From: Chengkuizengella sediminis
GTDB taxonomy: Bacteria; Bacillota; Bacilli; Paenibacillales; KCTC-33759
Reading direction: 5' to 3'
DNA length: 64,000 bases
NCBI RefSeq assembly: GCF_010078385.1
Contig: NZ_SIJC01000004.1
Span: forward strand, 186,001 to 250,000
The notes below the pieces were generated by a model. It did no database searches. It was not told the DNA's origin and saw only the letters and a list, made by a program, of their open reading frames with translations. Of this stretch, positions 26,975 through 36,579 are shown piece by piece. Every line of letters starts with the position of its first letter. Position 1 is the stretch's first letter. Both the position numbers and the translations under genes were made by a program.

Positions 26975-26994
26975 TTACATAAACTCATAAAAAT

Positions 26995-27032
26995 GAAAAA
27001 AATAGAGCCATACCTTCTAAGATGGCTCTTTT
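26995..27032. terminator. Bidirectional terminator
   Basis: Stem AGAGCCAT (27004-27011) with ATGGCTCT (27022-27029); T4 follows on the plus strand and T7 on the minus strand. It separates converging genes. Confidence 0.8.
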
Positions 27033-27039
27033 CCTTTAC

Positions 27040-27432
27040 TTATATATGAACATCGTCCGCGGATAAATAATTTGTTTCTTCATATTCATTTGTTTGTTCT
27101 TTTAGTTCATTATTTTCATTATCACTTAAATAATCTTCTGGTAAATCTTCAATAACAGTATGTGCAGGTATGGGGATTTGTCCTATTTCAATTCCATAAG
27201 CCGCATTAATATAGTTACTTTCATCTGAAGCTTTTTCTACCATTGTTCCCCCATGTGCTTGAATAATTTCCAAAGCAGATGTCAAATCATTTTTTTCAAT
27301 ATGAATGTGCAATGTTGGTTTACTCAAATCACCATGATAAAACACCTCATAACCTAACTCCTCTAACGTATCTAAGGCTAAAAATGCTGATCTTCTATCC
27401 TCAAATTCAAAAATAATCGGTTTTTTATCCAT
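27040..27432 (-). CDS. Hypothetical acidic protein (130 residues)
   Basis: N-terminal 75 residues look like a ferredoxin-like alpha/beta fold: KPIIFEFEDRRSAFLALDTL, then PTLHIHIEKNDLTSALEII. A His/Gly stretch AHGGT and an acidic, disordered tail (SDNENNELKEQTNEYEE) follow. No signal peptide. GGAATGA precedes ATG. I do not recognise the family. The His-rich segment HIHI could bind metal, but this is speculative. Confidence 0.6.
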   Translation of the reverse strand: MDKKPIIFEFEDRRSAFLALDTLEELGYEVFYHGDLSKPTLHIHIEKNDLTSALEIIQAHGGTMVEKASDESNYINAAYGIEIGQIPIPAHTVIEDLPEDYLSDNENNELKEQTNEYEETNYLSADDVHI

Positions 27433-27662
27433 TGGCTCATTCCTTTAAGTTTTTTATATAGCTTATCCCCCAAAAATGTGTTCTATACAAATCCGAATAG
27501 ACGAATGTTGAAATTTTAATACCATACACTTGTGTCCAACCCAATGGATTTTTTAAACATACGATAACTTGAAACCCTATTCTTTTACATGTCATCACTT
27601 TCTGAATTCAAACATAAAATAAGTAAGATGAATACACCTTTAAGAGAAAAGGAGGTCGTATT

Positions 27663-27986
27663 GTGCAGCAATCAAATTTAAAATCAAATGATGTTGAAGA
27701 TAATAAAATTTGGGCCGTATTAGCCTATTTTTTATTTTTCTTGCCACTACTAACTGCCAAAGATTCAAAATTTGCCATGTATCATGCCAATCAAGGACTC
27801 ATTTTATTAATTTTTGCTGTTGCAGTTAATGTAATTGGTACTTTTATTCCTATTTTAGGCTGGTTATTGATTATTCCTTTTGGAAATTTAGCCGTCATTA
27901 TTTATGTGATCATTGGTATTATTAATTCAGCATCCGGAAAAACAAAACCACTCCCTCTGATTGGAAATTTCGATATCATCAAATAA
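27663..27986 (+). CDS. DUF4870-type small membrane protein
   Basis: 107 residues. Start GTG with AAAAGGAGG 7 nt upstream. Three predicted helices (about 17-36, 44-65, 68-90) with the family hallmark KFAMYHANQGLIL between helices 1 and 2. The C-terminus KPLPLIGNFDII is also typical. The biochemical role of DUF4870 proteins is not known. Monocistronic, followed by a strong terminator at 27995-28031. Confidence 0.8.
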   Translation: MQQSNLKSNDVEDNKIWAVLAYFLFFLPLLTAKDSKFAMYHANQGLILLIFAVAVNVIGTFIPILGWLLIIPFGNLAVIIYVIIGIINSASGKTKPLPLIGNFDIIK

Positions 27987-27994
27987 CAACTATT

Positions 27995-28031
27995 AAAAAA
28001 CAGTGATTTCGTTTTGAATTTACTGTTTTTT
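27995..28031 (+). terminator. Terminator after the DUF4870 gene
   Basis: Stem AAAAAACAGT (27995-28004) with ACTGTTTTTT (28022-28031), then AATTTT on the plus strand. Confidence 0.8.
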
Positions 28032-28158
28032 AATTTTCAATGAAATCTATTAAATGTTTAAATGTTTCTATTACTTTTTGTTTAAAAATAATAGTTTTGG
28101 ATAAACTATTTACTACAAAAGAAATAATTTTTAAATTACAAAAAATAAAGGTGATCGT

Positions 28159-28902
28159 ATGTTAACGTTATTAAAGAATAAAATCATATACAGCTTGGTG
28201 CTTGTCATCACATTGCTATTTGGTAGTTTATCTTATTACATTTATGCAACTCCTGAAGATGACTTTTCACAATTTGTGTCTCTTTCCGAAAAAATTTTTC
28301 CAGAAAATTATACATTTATTTTAAAACACAGTAGTTTTTATAGAAATTACGAACATCAAGAGGATTTTGTACAAATAGGAAATCTACTTATGAATGAACT
28401 TCAAATGCCACTAGGTGAAAGTTTAATAGAGTTAAATCACCTTGTATACAAATCTCAGATTGAAATTGAAAATGAAATGAATTTAGATGTAAGATTAACT
28501 GGAATGAACAATGACAAATCAACTTATTTAACGATAACCCTAGAAAGTAATCATCAAAGCTTAGATTCTTTATCAATGACAAAAACAAAAATTGAGGCTA
28601 CATTAGAGAAATTAAATATGAAAGTAAACTGGAATTCGATGATACAAGGGAAATATACAAACGCTAACGAAGTGGATTTCCTAAAATTATGGGAGCAACT
28701 AAACAATGCACTTCAACTAAATGAAATTGAAACTTATACAGATAAACGAACAATCAGTAATTCCTATTATTCTCCAAATTTAAATACAAAAATTTTAAGT
28801 GGATCTAATCCGATGAATCTTCAAGTAGCACTTCATCAAAATTCATTAAATGACGAATGGCAATTAACAATAGGATCTCCAATCATAACAATGGAATACT
28901 AA
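28159..28902 (+). CDS. YwmB-like exported protein
   Basis: 247 residues. N-terminal signal/anchor (about 9-31). The remainder is a two-layer alpha/beta region resembling the YwmB (TATA-box-binding-like, DUF1779) family, including the C-terminal strand IGSPIITMEY. YwmB is a conserved protein in endospore formers encoded near cell-wall and sporulation genes elsewhere; its function is unclear. GGTGATCGT precedes ATG. Identification rests on the N-terminal anchor, length and C-terminal motif. Confidence 0.6.
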   Translation: MLTLLKNKIIYSLVLVITLLFGSLSYYIYATPEDDFSQFVSLSEKIFPENYTFILKHSSFYRNYEHQEDFVQIGNLLMNELQMPLGESLIELNHLVYKSQIEIENEMNLDVRLTGMNNDKSTYLTITLESNHQSLDSLSMTKTKIEATLEKLNMKVNWNSMIQGKYTNANEVDFLKLWEQLNNALQLNEIETYTDKRTISNSYYSPNLNTKILSGSNPMNLQVALHQNSLNDEWQLTIGSPIITMEY

Positions 28903-28908
28903 TCCATC

Positions 28909-28944
28909 CAAAAAAAACGTGAGCAGTTCATACTGTCTCACGTT
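28909..28944 (-). terminator. Terminator of the GH16 gene
   Basis: Stem AACGTGAG-CAGT (from 28916) with ACTG-T-CTCACGTT (to 28944), one bulge, followed by eight T on the minus strand; 15 bp past the GH16 stop. Confidence 0.8.
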
Positions 28945-28958
28945 TCCTATTTTATGAA

Positions 28959-30602
28959 TTAGTTTATTATTTTAAACCAATTGAGGTTTCCGATATTGCT
29001 GCCGCCTCTAAAAACTAAATACAAATCATGTGAACCAGAGGTTGCATTAATAGATTCTGTTTCAGAAACCCAGTTTTGCCAACCACCTGTATTCGTGATA
29101 TTTACGGTTCCAATTAATGGACCCGAAGTACTGTCCAATCTAAATTCAATGCTTCCCCCTGCAGATTCAGTAGCAACTCTTGCTTCTATTCCAGTCGCAC
29201 CGTTTCCAAAATCAACATTTTCAAAGGTAAGTAAGTCCCCATCATCTGTCCAGCCTACATTTAACCCTCCACCTAAATCCGTAGTTGGTTCCGTTTGAAC
29301 TCCAATCATGGATGTATAACTTTCCGCTTCAATTTTTTTGAAAGGGTTATCTGTATTCGTAAATTCCAGCCAATTTAAATTCAAAATACCAATTCCAGTA
29401 CTACCTTTGAAAACTATATATAAGTCGTGTATACCTTCAGCATTAGAGATCGTGGCAGTTTTGGTTATCCAGTTCTGCCATCCACCTGTATTGGTAACAT
29501 CTACTGTTCCAATTAGAGGTCCAGAAGTACTATCTAATCTAAATTCAATCTCTCCTCCAGCAGTATTACTAGCAACCCTCACATCAACACTACTTGCACC
29601 ATTTCCAAAATCAACATGATTAAAAGCAAGAAAATCGCCTTCATCCGTCCAGCCTACATTTAACCCTCCACCTGTATCTGTGGTAGTTTCTGTCTGAATT
29701 CCACTCATTGATGTATAGTTTTCTGCTTCAATTCGATCAAATGCCTGTATAGGATCACCTGTCGATGGACCAGCTGATTCATAAACTCTTACATAATCCA
29801 CAAGCATTTCTGCAGGAAAATCACTTGGGAAAGGAACACGACCTCCATCAAAATTCCCTCCAACTGCCAAATTCAATATCATATAAAACTCTTGATCAAA
29901 AGGTGCAGGAAAAGGATTATTAGTCGATTGACCTAAACTTCTGCTATACCAAGAGGTTTCCGTATTATATAATTGGCCATCTAAGTACCAACGAATTTCA
30001 CCAGGTTCCCACTCCACGCTATAATTATGCCAGTCTGCTACGGTGCCATTATTAGGTATTGTAATGGCTCCGCCTGAATAAACATTATTCGGCCAATTTT
30101 CTCCATAATGAATTGCCCCACTAATTTCTTGAGGGAGTCTTCCTCTGTTTTCCATGATATCAATTTCACCTGAGGATGCCCATCCACCATAAATGTCATC
30201 TTGTGGCATCATCCAGAATGCTGGCCAGAAACCTTGTCCTATCGGTAGCTTGATTCTAGCTTCAAATTTCCCGTATTTCCAACTAGCAAGTCCATCGGTT
30301 TTTAACTTCCCTGAAGTATAGTTAAACCCATTAAATTGTTCATTTAAAGCGGTGATCACTAAACTTCCATTCTGAACTCTTACATTTTCTGGTCGACTGG
30401 TGTAATATTGCTCCTCATTATTCCCCCAACCTCCTACTCCATTACCAATATCATAAGTCCATTTACTCGTATCAAGTGCATTGCCATTAAATTCGTCGCT
30501 CCATACTAAGCTCCAGTCTTCGTGATTGTCAGCGATTCCAATTGTAGGGATCAATAATATTGTAATCATGATTGAAAATAAAACTAAAATTACTTTCTTC
30601 AT
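28959..30602 (-). CDS. Secreted GH16 endo-beta-1,3(4)-glucanase with two CBM6 modules
   Basis: 547 residues. Signal peptide about 1-24. GH16 jelly roll about 30-277 with the catalytic motif GEIDIMEN (two Glu and Asp) and substrate-cleft residues FWPAFWMMP and WHNYSVEWEPG. Two CBM6-like modules follow (about 290-415 and 420-547), 70-80% alike and sharing WTDEGD/WTDDGD and RLDSTSGPLIGTV. These modules bind beta-1,3-glucan chains. The enzyme should degrade laminarin- or curdlan-type glucans, or fungal walls, outside the cell. GGGAGG precedes ATG. Two cre-like boxes upstream (30627-30642, 30735-30750) suggest carbon catabolite repression. Confidence 0.92.
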   Translation of the reverse strand: MKKVILVLFSIMITILLIPTIGIADNHEDWSLVWSDEFNGNALDTSKWTYDIGNGVGGWGNNEEQYYTSRPENVRVQNGSLVITALNEQFNGFNYTSGKLKTDGLASWKYGKFEARIKLPIGQGFWPAFWMMPQDDIYGGWASSGEIDIMENRGRLPQEISGAIHYGENWPNNVYSGGAITIPNNGTVADWHNYSVEWEPGEIRWYLDGQLYNTETSWYSRSLGQSTNNPFPAPFDQEFYMILNLAVGGNFDGGRVPFPSDFPAEMLVDYVRVYESAGPSTGDPIQAFDRIEAENYTSMSGIQTETTTDTGGGLNVGWTDEGDFLAFNHVDFGNGASSVDVRVASNTAGGEIEFRLDSTSGPLIGTVDVTNTGGWQNWITKTATISNAEGIHDLYIVFKGSTGIGILNLNWLEFTNTDNPFKKIEAESYTSMIGVQTEPTTDLGGGLNVGWTDDGDLLTFENVDFGNGATGIEARVATESAGGSIEFRLDSTSGPLIGTVNITNTGGWQNWVSETESINATSGSHDLYLVFRGGSNIGNLNWFKIIN

Positions 30603-30626
30603 TTGATATTTCCTCCCATAGAATTT

Positions 30627-30642
30627 TAGAAAGCGCTTTCAT
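30627..30642 (-). promoter_or_regulatory. CcpA cre box 1 upstream of the GH16 gene
   Basis: ATGAAAGCGCTTTCTA on the minus strand fits the cre consensus WTGNNARCGNWWWCAW at all but one position. It lies 25 bp upstream of the start codon, where bound CcpA would block transcription. Confidence 0.7.
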
Positions 30643-30734
30643 AAATTGCTCCTGAGAAATCGATTATGATTATAGTTGGGACTAATTTCGATGTTATCGA
30701 TTACATTAATACCTCCCTCCTATGGCTAAATATT

Positions 30735-30750
30735 TAGAAAACGATTTCAT
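30735..30750 (-). promoter_or_regulatory. CcpA cre-like box 2
   Basis: ATGAAATCGTTTTCTA on the minus strand, two mismatches to the cre consensus. It lies 108 bp from box 1, in the same orientation. Confidence 0.5.
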
Positions 30751-30835
30751 GAGTTAATTATATTAAACTATAAACTTAATATCAATAATGCATTGAAATT
30801 TGTTTAATAATTATATATGAATGAAGTTAATAAAA

Positions 30836-30882
30836 AGACATCTCTTGAGAATAAAAAAATTTCATAAGAGATGCCTCTTTTT
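30836..30882 (-). terminator. Terminator of the nitroreductase gene
   Basis: Stem GCATCTCTT with AAGAGATGT around an AT-rich loop, followed by T5 on the minus strand; 37 bp past the stop. Confidence 0.65.
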
Positions 30883-30918
30883 TAAAACTTACTTTTTCTT
30901 AAAAGTAGAATGTAAATT

Positions 30919-31551
30919 TTAACCTTCAAATGTATTATATGATGCAATTTGAGATACTGGGAATCTTGGTGTTTCATGCGCTGGTTTCGCTTGTTTTCCA
31001 ACAGTTATCAACATCACTGGAGTATAACGAGCTGGGATATTAAAGGTTTCTGATAATTTTTCACGATCAAACCCACCCATTGGACACGTATCGTATCCTT
31101 TTGCTTTTGCAACTAACATTAATTGCATGGCTGCTAAAGAAGGATTTAGTACGGCTTCACTATAAGCAGCTTGTTGATTTTGATAAGCACCATTAATTTG
31201 ACCCATCAATGTATCTTTTGCTTCCTGTGTCATAAAACCATGTTTCACTGCTTCACCATATACCGCTTCACCATTTTTATTCGCTTCAAGATCACCAAGC
31301 ACTACAATTGTAGCTGCTGCGTCAACAACTTGCTGCTGATTAAAGGCAATCGGCAATAGAGTTTGCTTTAATTGTTCATCATCAATCACAAGGAACTTCC
31401 AATGCTGAAGGTTCCATGAAGATGGTGCTTTCGCTGTTTCTTCAAACATTTCATTCATTTCACTTCTATCAATTTTGACAGATGAATCGTATTCACGCAC
31501 GGATTTGCGATCGTTAATTATTTCATAAATATCTTGCTTAGTGGACAACAT
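30919..31551 (-). CDS. Nitroreductase family FMN-dependent oxidoreductase
   Basis: 210 residues. FMN-binding N-terminus with RKSVREYD (about 15-22), the SWN site in APSSWNLQHWKFLVI (about 42-56) and the C-terminal GYDTCPMGGFD (about 152-162). This is the YodC/YdgI-like NAD(P)H nitroreductase pattern; the physiological substrate is generally unknown (quinones, nitroaromatics). GAGGAGGAG precedes ATG. Monocistronic. Confidence 0.9.
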   Translation of the reverse strand: MLSTKQDIYEIINDRKSVREYDSSVKIDRSEMNEMFEETAKAPSSWNLQHWKFLVIDDEQLKQTLLPIAFNQQQVVDAAATIVVLGDLEANKNGEAVYGEAVKHGFMTQEAKDTLMGQINGAYQNQQAAYSEAVLNPSLAAMQLMLVAKAKGYDTCPMGGFDREKLSETFNIPARYTPVMLITVGKQAKPAHETPRFPVSQIASYNTFEG

Positions 31552-31977
31552 TATAATAACTCCTCCTCAATTACTTACTAATTGTAATTTAAAAACTTAC
31601 AGTTATCATTATACTCTTTTTTAGTTATAAATCAAACCAGATTACAAAACTTTTTTTCACAGAGTTTCTTTATCCTTTTTCTCACTAAATACTTTCCCCA
31701 TAAACGATGATTTCAAGTCAAATTCTTGTCCTGTTAACTTTTAGAAATCTAATTTCTGGTATATAACCAACAAGCGATGAAATAATAAATATATACAACT
31801 TTTTTTCATATTATCAAGTTTTCTTTAAAACATTGAATTTGGAAAAATTATAAATTTCTAAAACTCTTGCAACTCCATCGTATCTATGTAAAGATCAATA
31901 TATTACAAGACTACTATGCTCTACTCTATACAGAGCAACAACATATAATTTCTTATATAGATATTTGAGGTGAAAAA
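31552..31977. other. Intergenic region upstream of the ligase operon
   Basis: About 425 bp of AT-rich DNA. It must contain the promoter of the five-gene operon starting at 31978. I see no repeat, ORF or clear operator. Confidence 0.4.
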
Positions 31978-33165
31978 ATGAATAATAAAGCGGTCATTTT
32001 AGGATGCAATTATTATATAGGCTTAAGCACGATACGTTGCTTAGGTGTTCATGGCATACATACAGTTGCAGTTGATTATTCAGAAAAAGGTGCTTATGGC
32101 GCTAAATCGAAACATTGCTCAGAAAGGCTTATTGCCCCTCACTATAAAAAAGATACTAAAAAATTCATTCGTTTTTTAATTAATTATGCACGTGAACAAA
32201 ACACTCAACCCGTTCTTATCCCTTGTCACGATTCCTATGTTGAAATCGTTGATGATCATTTAGAGGAACTTAAAAAGTGTTACCTTATTCCACAAACTGA
32301 ACCAGGATTATATACAAAGTTGATGAATAAAGAAACACTGCACCAAATTGCACAAGATAAAGGTGTAAACGTTCCTGAGACCGTTAGAGTGAATGATGAA
32401 AACTTGATGGAAAAAGTTGAGAATACCATTAAATTTCCTTGTTTAGTGAAACCTGTTGACTCCCCTACTTTTGTAGCCAAGTTTAGAAAAAAGCTATTTA
32501 AAGTTCATAATAAAGAAGAGTTAGAAACAGCTCTAGAAAAGTCAAAAAATGCAAACTTAGAAGTCATTGTGCAAAGAATCATCCCTGGTTTTGACGACCA
32601 CATGTATACGTATGATGCCTATTTAAATCAGGATTCAAAAGTAACTCATTGGTTAACTTGTCAGAAATACCGTCAATATCCAATCAATTTTGGGGCTTCT
32701 GTTTACACAGGCCAAAAATATGTGCCAGAGCTTCATGAGATTGGAGCTAAGTTTTTTGAAGAGATCGGATACAAAGGTTTTGCTGAAATTGAATTTAAGA
32801 AAGATGCTGAAACTGGACAGTACTATCTAATTGAAATCAACGTTCGAATCACAAATATAAACCAACTATTGTATAAGGTTGGAGTAAATATTCCACATAT
32901 CACTTATCAAGATCTTACAGGATCACCTGTTGCTCCTAAAGCGATCGAAGAAGATACTGACGTACGATTTTGGTGTGGATATGAGGACATGTATGCTATA
33001 AGAGACTATATAAAAACTAGACAACTATCTTTCAAAAGCATATTAAAATCATTGTTGTTTAAACCTAAGGCATATGCCATTTGGGATTGGAAAGATCCTC
33101 TACCTGCTTTCTCCAATGCTGGTATGATCACTTCAAAAATATTCAAAAGATTGTTTAGAAAGTAA
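31978..33165 (+). CDS. ATP-grasp carboxylate-amine ligase (D-Asp ligase-like)
   Basis: 395 residues. ATP-grasp fold: N-terminal Rossmann-like domain (VILGCNYYIGLSTIRCL), then the ATP-grasp core with the phosphate-binding Lys in FPCLVKPVDSP (about residues 150-160). Mg-binding acidic residues lie in FAEIEFKKDAE and YLIEINVRI. Enzymes of this type couple a carboxylate as acyl phosphate to an amine; the nearest functional analogues by context are D-aspartate ligases (Asl of lactococci and enterococci), which add D-Asp to the peptidoglycan stem. An aspartate racemase and a MurE-like gene in the same operon support that. GAGGTG lies just upstream of ATG. It is the first gene of the operon, 33 bp before the MurE-like gene. 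The exact acceptor is inference. Confidence 0.75.
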   Translation: MNNKAVILGCNYYIGLSTIRCLGVHGIHTVAVDYSEKGAYGAKSKHCSERLIAPHYKKDTKKFIRFLINYAREQNTQPVLIPCHDSYVEIVDDHLEELKKCYLIPQTEPGLYTKLMNKETLHQIAQDKGVNVPETVRVNDENLMEKVENTIKFPCLVKPVDSPTFVAKFRKKLFKVHNKEELETALEKSKNANLEVIVQRIIPGFDDHMYTYDAYLNQDSKVTHWLTCQKYRQYPINFGASVYTGQKYVPELHEIGAKFFEEIGYKGFAEIEFKKDAETGQYYLIEINVRITNINQLLYKVGVNIPHITYQDLTGSPVAPKAIEEDTDVRFWCGYEDMYAIRDYIKTRQLSFKSILKSLLFKPKAYAIWDWKDPLPAFSNAGMITSKIFKRLFRK

Positions 33166-33198
33166 TACCTAATAATAATAAGATATGGAGCTGGTCTT

Positions 33199-34689
33199 GT
33201 GTTATTATCCTCAGCACTTCAAGACCTTAATTTTGTTAAAATTAAGGGAGATACCAATATAGAAATTAACGCTGTCGCATACGACTCTAGAGAAGTGATA
33301 GAAAATAGTATATTTGTAGCTATTTCTGGGTTTGCAGTGGACGGGCATACCTTTATTCAAAAAGCAATCGATATGGGAGCAACAGCGATTATTGTTGAAA
33401 AAGACCTCAATATTGAAGGTAATATCACTGTATTAAAAGTGAATAATTCTAGAACTGCATTAGCTAGAATATCATCAAACTTTTATCACCGTCCAACTGA
33501 AAAACTAAATATAGTAGGGATTACGGGGACGAATGGTAAAACCTCAATCTCCTACTTTTTAAAATCTATATTTGAGCATGCAGAGCGTTCTGTGGGTCTG
33601 ATTGGCACAATTGGAACAATGATCAACAATAACGTTGAAAAAAATAAAAATACGACGCCAGAATCACTGAATTTACAACAAATTTTCTCTAAAATGACAA
33701 AAGTTGAAACGGATCATTGTATTATGGAAGTCTCATCACATGCTTTAAATTTAAATAGAGTGGCTTACAGTCATTTTAATACTGCTATTTTTACAAATTT
33801 ATCCCCAGATCATCTAGAATTGCATCATGATATGGAAGAATATTTTGAAGCGAAAGCAAAATTATTCGAACTTGCTAAAGATTACAATATCATCAATGTA
33901 GATGATGAATACGGTAAAAGATTAATCCAAATAGTACAAAATTATGATGCAAAGTTACTTACCTATGGTATAGAGAATACTGCTGATATTTATGCTTCAG
34001 ATATTAAATATTCAGCAAATGGTTCAACTTATATGGTTCACACCCCTAAAGGTTGTATAGAAATCAAAGTAAATTTGCCTGGGGTCATTTATGTGTATAA
34101 TAGTTTAGCTGCTATCGCTTGTGCTTACAGTAATCAAATACCTTTAGAAATCATCAAAGAAGGTATTCATAAACTAGAAGGAATAAAGGGTAGATTTGAA
34201 ATTGTTTATCAAAAAAATAATTATAAAATTGTGATCGATTTTGCCCATACTGAAGATGCTTTAAAAAATGCATTACTTACGTTAAAACAGCATGCAAAAG
34301 GTAGAATCATAGTTGTGTTTGGAGTTTATGCAGATGCCGGTGAATCAGGCACTGACAAAAGAAAAGCAATGGGACAAGTCGCTGCAAAATATGCAGATTT
34401 CTCTATTGTGACATCAGACAACCCTAAGGATCAGGACCCTGATTTAATCATTCAAGATATTGTCCAAGCCATCGAAAAAGAGAGCGGATCAGATACTTAT
34501 GATGCGGTTATTGATCGAAAAGAAGCCATTAAATATGCCATCGATATCAGTGAAAAAGACGATATCATTCTTATCGCTGGAAAAGGACATGAAACTTCTC
34601 AGATTATAGGAAAAACAGAAATCCCATTTAATGAATCAGAGATTGTGCTTGATATTTTAAAAAGTAAAAATCAAGTATTAGAGATATAA
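33199..34689 (+). CDS. MurE-like UDP-MurNAc-tripeptide synthetase (paralogue)
   Basis: 496 residues, Mur ligase with three domains. Intact catalytic set: P-loop GITGTNGKTS (about 110-119), VSSHAL, NLSPDHLE and the carbamylated Lys context YFEAKAKLF. It differs from housekeeping MurE at two sites. The specificity loop reads DNPKDQDP, whereas DNPR marks meso-DAP enzymes and DNPA marks Lys enzymes. The Gly-rich GxGGDRD block is replaced by YADAGESGTDKRK. The GKGHE motif is kept. It may add an unusual amino acid to UDP-MurNAc-dipeptide, or act on another substrate. GTG start with GGAG 9 nt upstream. Part of the five-gene operon; the cell's main murE would be expected elsewhere in the dcw cluster. 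Confidence 0.8.
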   Translation: MLLSSALQDLNFVKIKGDTNIEINAVAYDSREVIENSIFVAISGFAVDGHTFIQKAIDMGATAIIVEKDLNIEGNITVLKVNNSRTALARISSNFYHRPTEKLNIVGITGTNGKTSISYFLKSIFEHAERSVGLIGTIGTMINNNVEKNKNTTPESLNLQQIFSKMTKVETDHCIMEVSSHALNLNRVAYSHFNTAIFTNLSPDHLELHHDMEEYFEAKAKLFELAKDYNIINVDDEYGKRLIQIVQNYDAKLLTYGIENTADIYASDIKYSANGSTYMVHTPKGCIEIKVNLPGVIYVYNSLAAIACAYSNQIPLEIIKEGIHKLEGIKGRFEIVYQKNNYKIVIDFAHTEDALKNALLTLKQHAKGRIIVVFGVYADAGESGTDKRKAMGQVAAKYADFSIVTSDNPKDQDPDLIIQDIVQAIEKESGSDTYDAVIDRKEAIKYAIDISEKDDIILIAGKGHETSQIIGKTEIPFNESEIVLDILKSKNQVLEI

Positions 34690-34734
34690 AGATACCCAAA
34701 AAATTGAATATTTACAACGAAAGGTGATTACTCT

Positions 34735-36579
34735 ATGTGTGGTTTTGTTGGTTTTTCAGACACAAATTTATCTATAGATAGAACAAAAACAATCCAAGAT
34801 ATGATGGATACTATCATTCATAGAGGCCCTGACAGTGGTGGGGTCTTTTCTGATGAAAAAGTAACCTTTGGATTCAGACGATTGATGATTATAGATTTGG
34901 TGGAAGAAGCAAATCAGCCTATGTACAATGAAGATGAGAGCTGTGTTCTTATCTTTAATGGTGAAATTTACAATTATCAAGAGTTACGTGATGATCTAGT
35001 CAAAAAAGGACATCAATTTATTAGTAAAACAGATAGTGAGGTTATTCTTCATGGTTATGAAGAATACGGCGTTGATATATTACAGAAATTAAGAGGCATG
35101 TTTGCATTCGCTATTTGGGACTCCAAAAACGAAACAATGTTTCTAGCAAGAGATTTCTTTGGAATTAAACCTTTGTATTATACTCAAAATACGTCGGATC
35201 AATCCTTTATATTTGGCTCAGAAATTAAATCCTTTTTGAAACATCCCAGTTTTAAAAAGGAAATGAATAAGGATGCTCTAAAACCTTATCTTACTTTTCA
35301 ATATTCCGTTATGGATGAAACTTTTTTCAAAGGCGTATATAAACTTAAACCTGGTCATTATATGTTATATAAAAAGGGAAAGCATGAAATCAAGCCGTTT
35401 TGGGATGCCCATTTTTCTGAGAAAGAAAATAGCTTGAATTATTACGTTGAGCAAATTAAAAAAACGTTAGAAGAATCTGTTAAATATCATAAAATCAGCG
35501 ATGTGAAAGTAGGTTCCTTTTTATCAGGTGGGGTCGACTCAAGTTATATTACTTCCCTTTTAAATCCGAATAAAACGTTCTCTGTTGGCTTTCAAGATCA
35601 TGAAGGAATATTTAATGAAACCAATCTAGCAAAGGATTTATCAGATATTTTACACATAGAAAATCATAAAAAGATTATCAATGCGGACGAATGTTTTAAA
35701 ATGTTACCAACCATCCAGTATCATATGGATGAACCACAATCCAATCCTTCGTCGGTTCCCTTATACTTTTTAGCTAAGTTAGCAAGCAAACATGTAACCG
35801 TAGTGTTATCTGGTGAAGGTGCGGATGAAATCTTTGGTGGATATGCATGGTATCAAGCGACACCTGCTATGAGTAAATATGAAAGATTACCTTTTTCTAT
35901 TCGACGCCCTATCTCAAAATTAAGTCAAAAGCTTCCTAGAAATAGAATTACTGCTTTCTTAAAAAAAGGGGGGCAAAAAGTAGAGGAAAAATTTATTGGT
36001 CAAGCTAAGGTTTTTGAGGAGAAGGATGCCTTAAGAGTTCTAAAAGAGGATTACAAAAACAGCCCTTCTATCCAAAACATTACTAAAGAAACTTATGATA
36101 AAGTAAGTGACAAGGATGATCTTACAAAAATGCAATATGTGGATCTGAAGTTATGGCTCCCAGGTGACATATTGTTAAAAGCAGATAAAATGAGTTCAGC
36201 CCATTCCATTGAGCTTCGAGTTCCATTTTTAGATAAAATTGTTATGGAGCTAGCTTCGGAGCTTCCTGCAGAACAACGTGTGAATGAATCAAATACAAAA
36301 CTTGCGCTAAGAACCGCAGCAAAGGAATCACTACCTGATGAATGGGCAAACCGTCCAAAGGTTGGTTTTCCTGTACCCATCCGGTATTGGTTAAGAGAAG
36401 AAAAATACTACAATATCGTAAAAGAAATGTTTCAATCAGACATAACAGAAAAATTTTTTAATATAGATGAACTTATGAGATTTCTTGATGACCATTATAC
36501 AGAGAAACAAAACAATGCAAGATATATTTGGACAGTATACGTGTTTTTAGTATGGTACAAAAAATTCTTCATAGAGTAA
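34735..36579 (+). CDS. Asparagine synthase-like glutamine amidotransferase (AsnB/AsnO)
   Basis: 614 residues, the length of AsnO rather than AsnB (632). N-terminal Ntn-type glutaminase with the processed nucleophile MCGFVGFS, then FNGEIYNYQELR. C-terminal synthetase with ATP-pyrophosphatase loop LSGGVDSSYI (about 264-273) and LSGEGADEIFGGYAWY. Relatives do not only make asparagine: AsnB of B. subtilis amidates meso-DAP, and AsnH of L. lactis amidates D-Asp of the peptidoglycan cross-bridge. Position between the MurE-like ligase and an Asp racemase favours such a side-chain amidation role. AAAGGTG precedes ATG. Confidence 0.88.
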   Translation: MCGFVGFSDTNLSIDRTKTIQDMMDTIIHRGPDSGGVFSDEKVTFGFRRLMIIDLVEEANQPMYNEDESCVLIFNGEIYNYQELRDDLVKKGHQFISKTDSEVILHGYEEYGVDILQKLRGMFAFAIWDSKNETMFLARDFFGIKPLYYTQNTSDQSFIFGSEIKSFLKHPSFKKEMNKDALKPYLTFQYSVMDETFFKGVYKLKPGHYMLYKKGKHEIKPFWDAHFSEKENSLNYYVEQIKKTLEESVKYHKISDVKVGSFLSGGVDSSYITSLLNPNKTFSVGFQDHEGIFNETNLAKDLSDILHIENHKKIINADECFKMLPTIQYHMDEPQSNPSSVPLYFLAKLASKHVTVVLSGEGADEIFGGYAWYQATPAMSKYERLPFSIRRPISKLSQKLPRNRITAFLKKGGQKVEEKFIGQAKVFEEKDALRVLKEDYKNSPSIQNITKETYDKVSDKDDLTKMQYVDLKLWLPGDILLKADKMSSAHSIELRVPFLDKIVMELASELPAEQRVNESNTKLALRTAAKESLPDEWANRPKVGFPVPIRYWLREEKYYNIVKEMFQSDITEKFFNIDELMRFLDDHYTEKQNNARYIWTVYVFLVWYKKFFIE

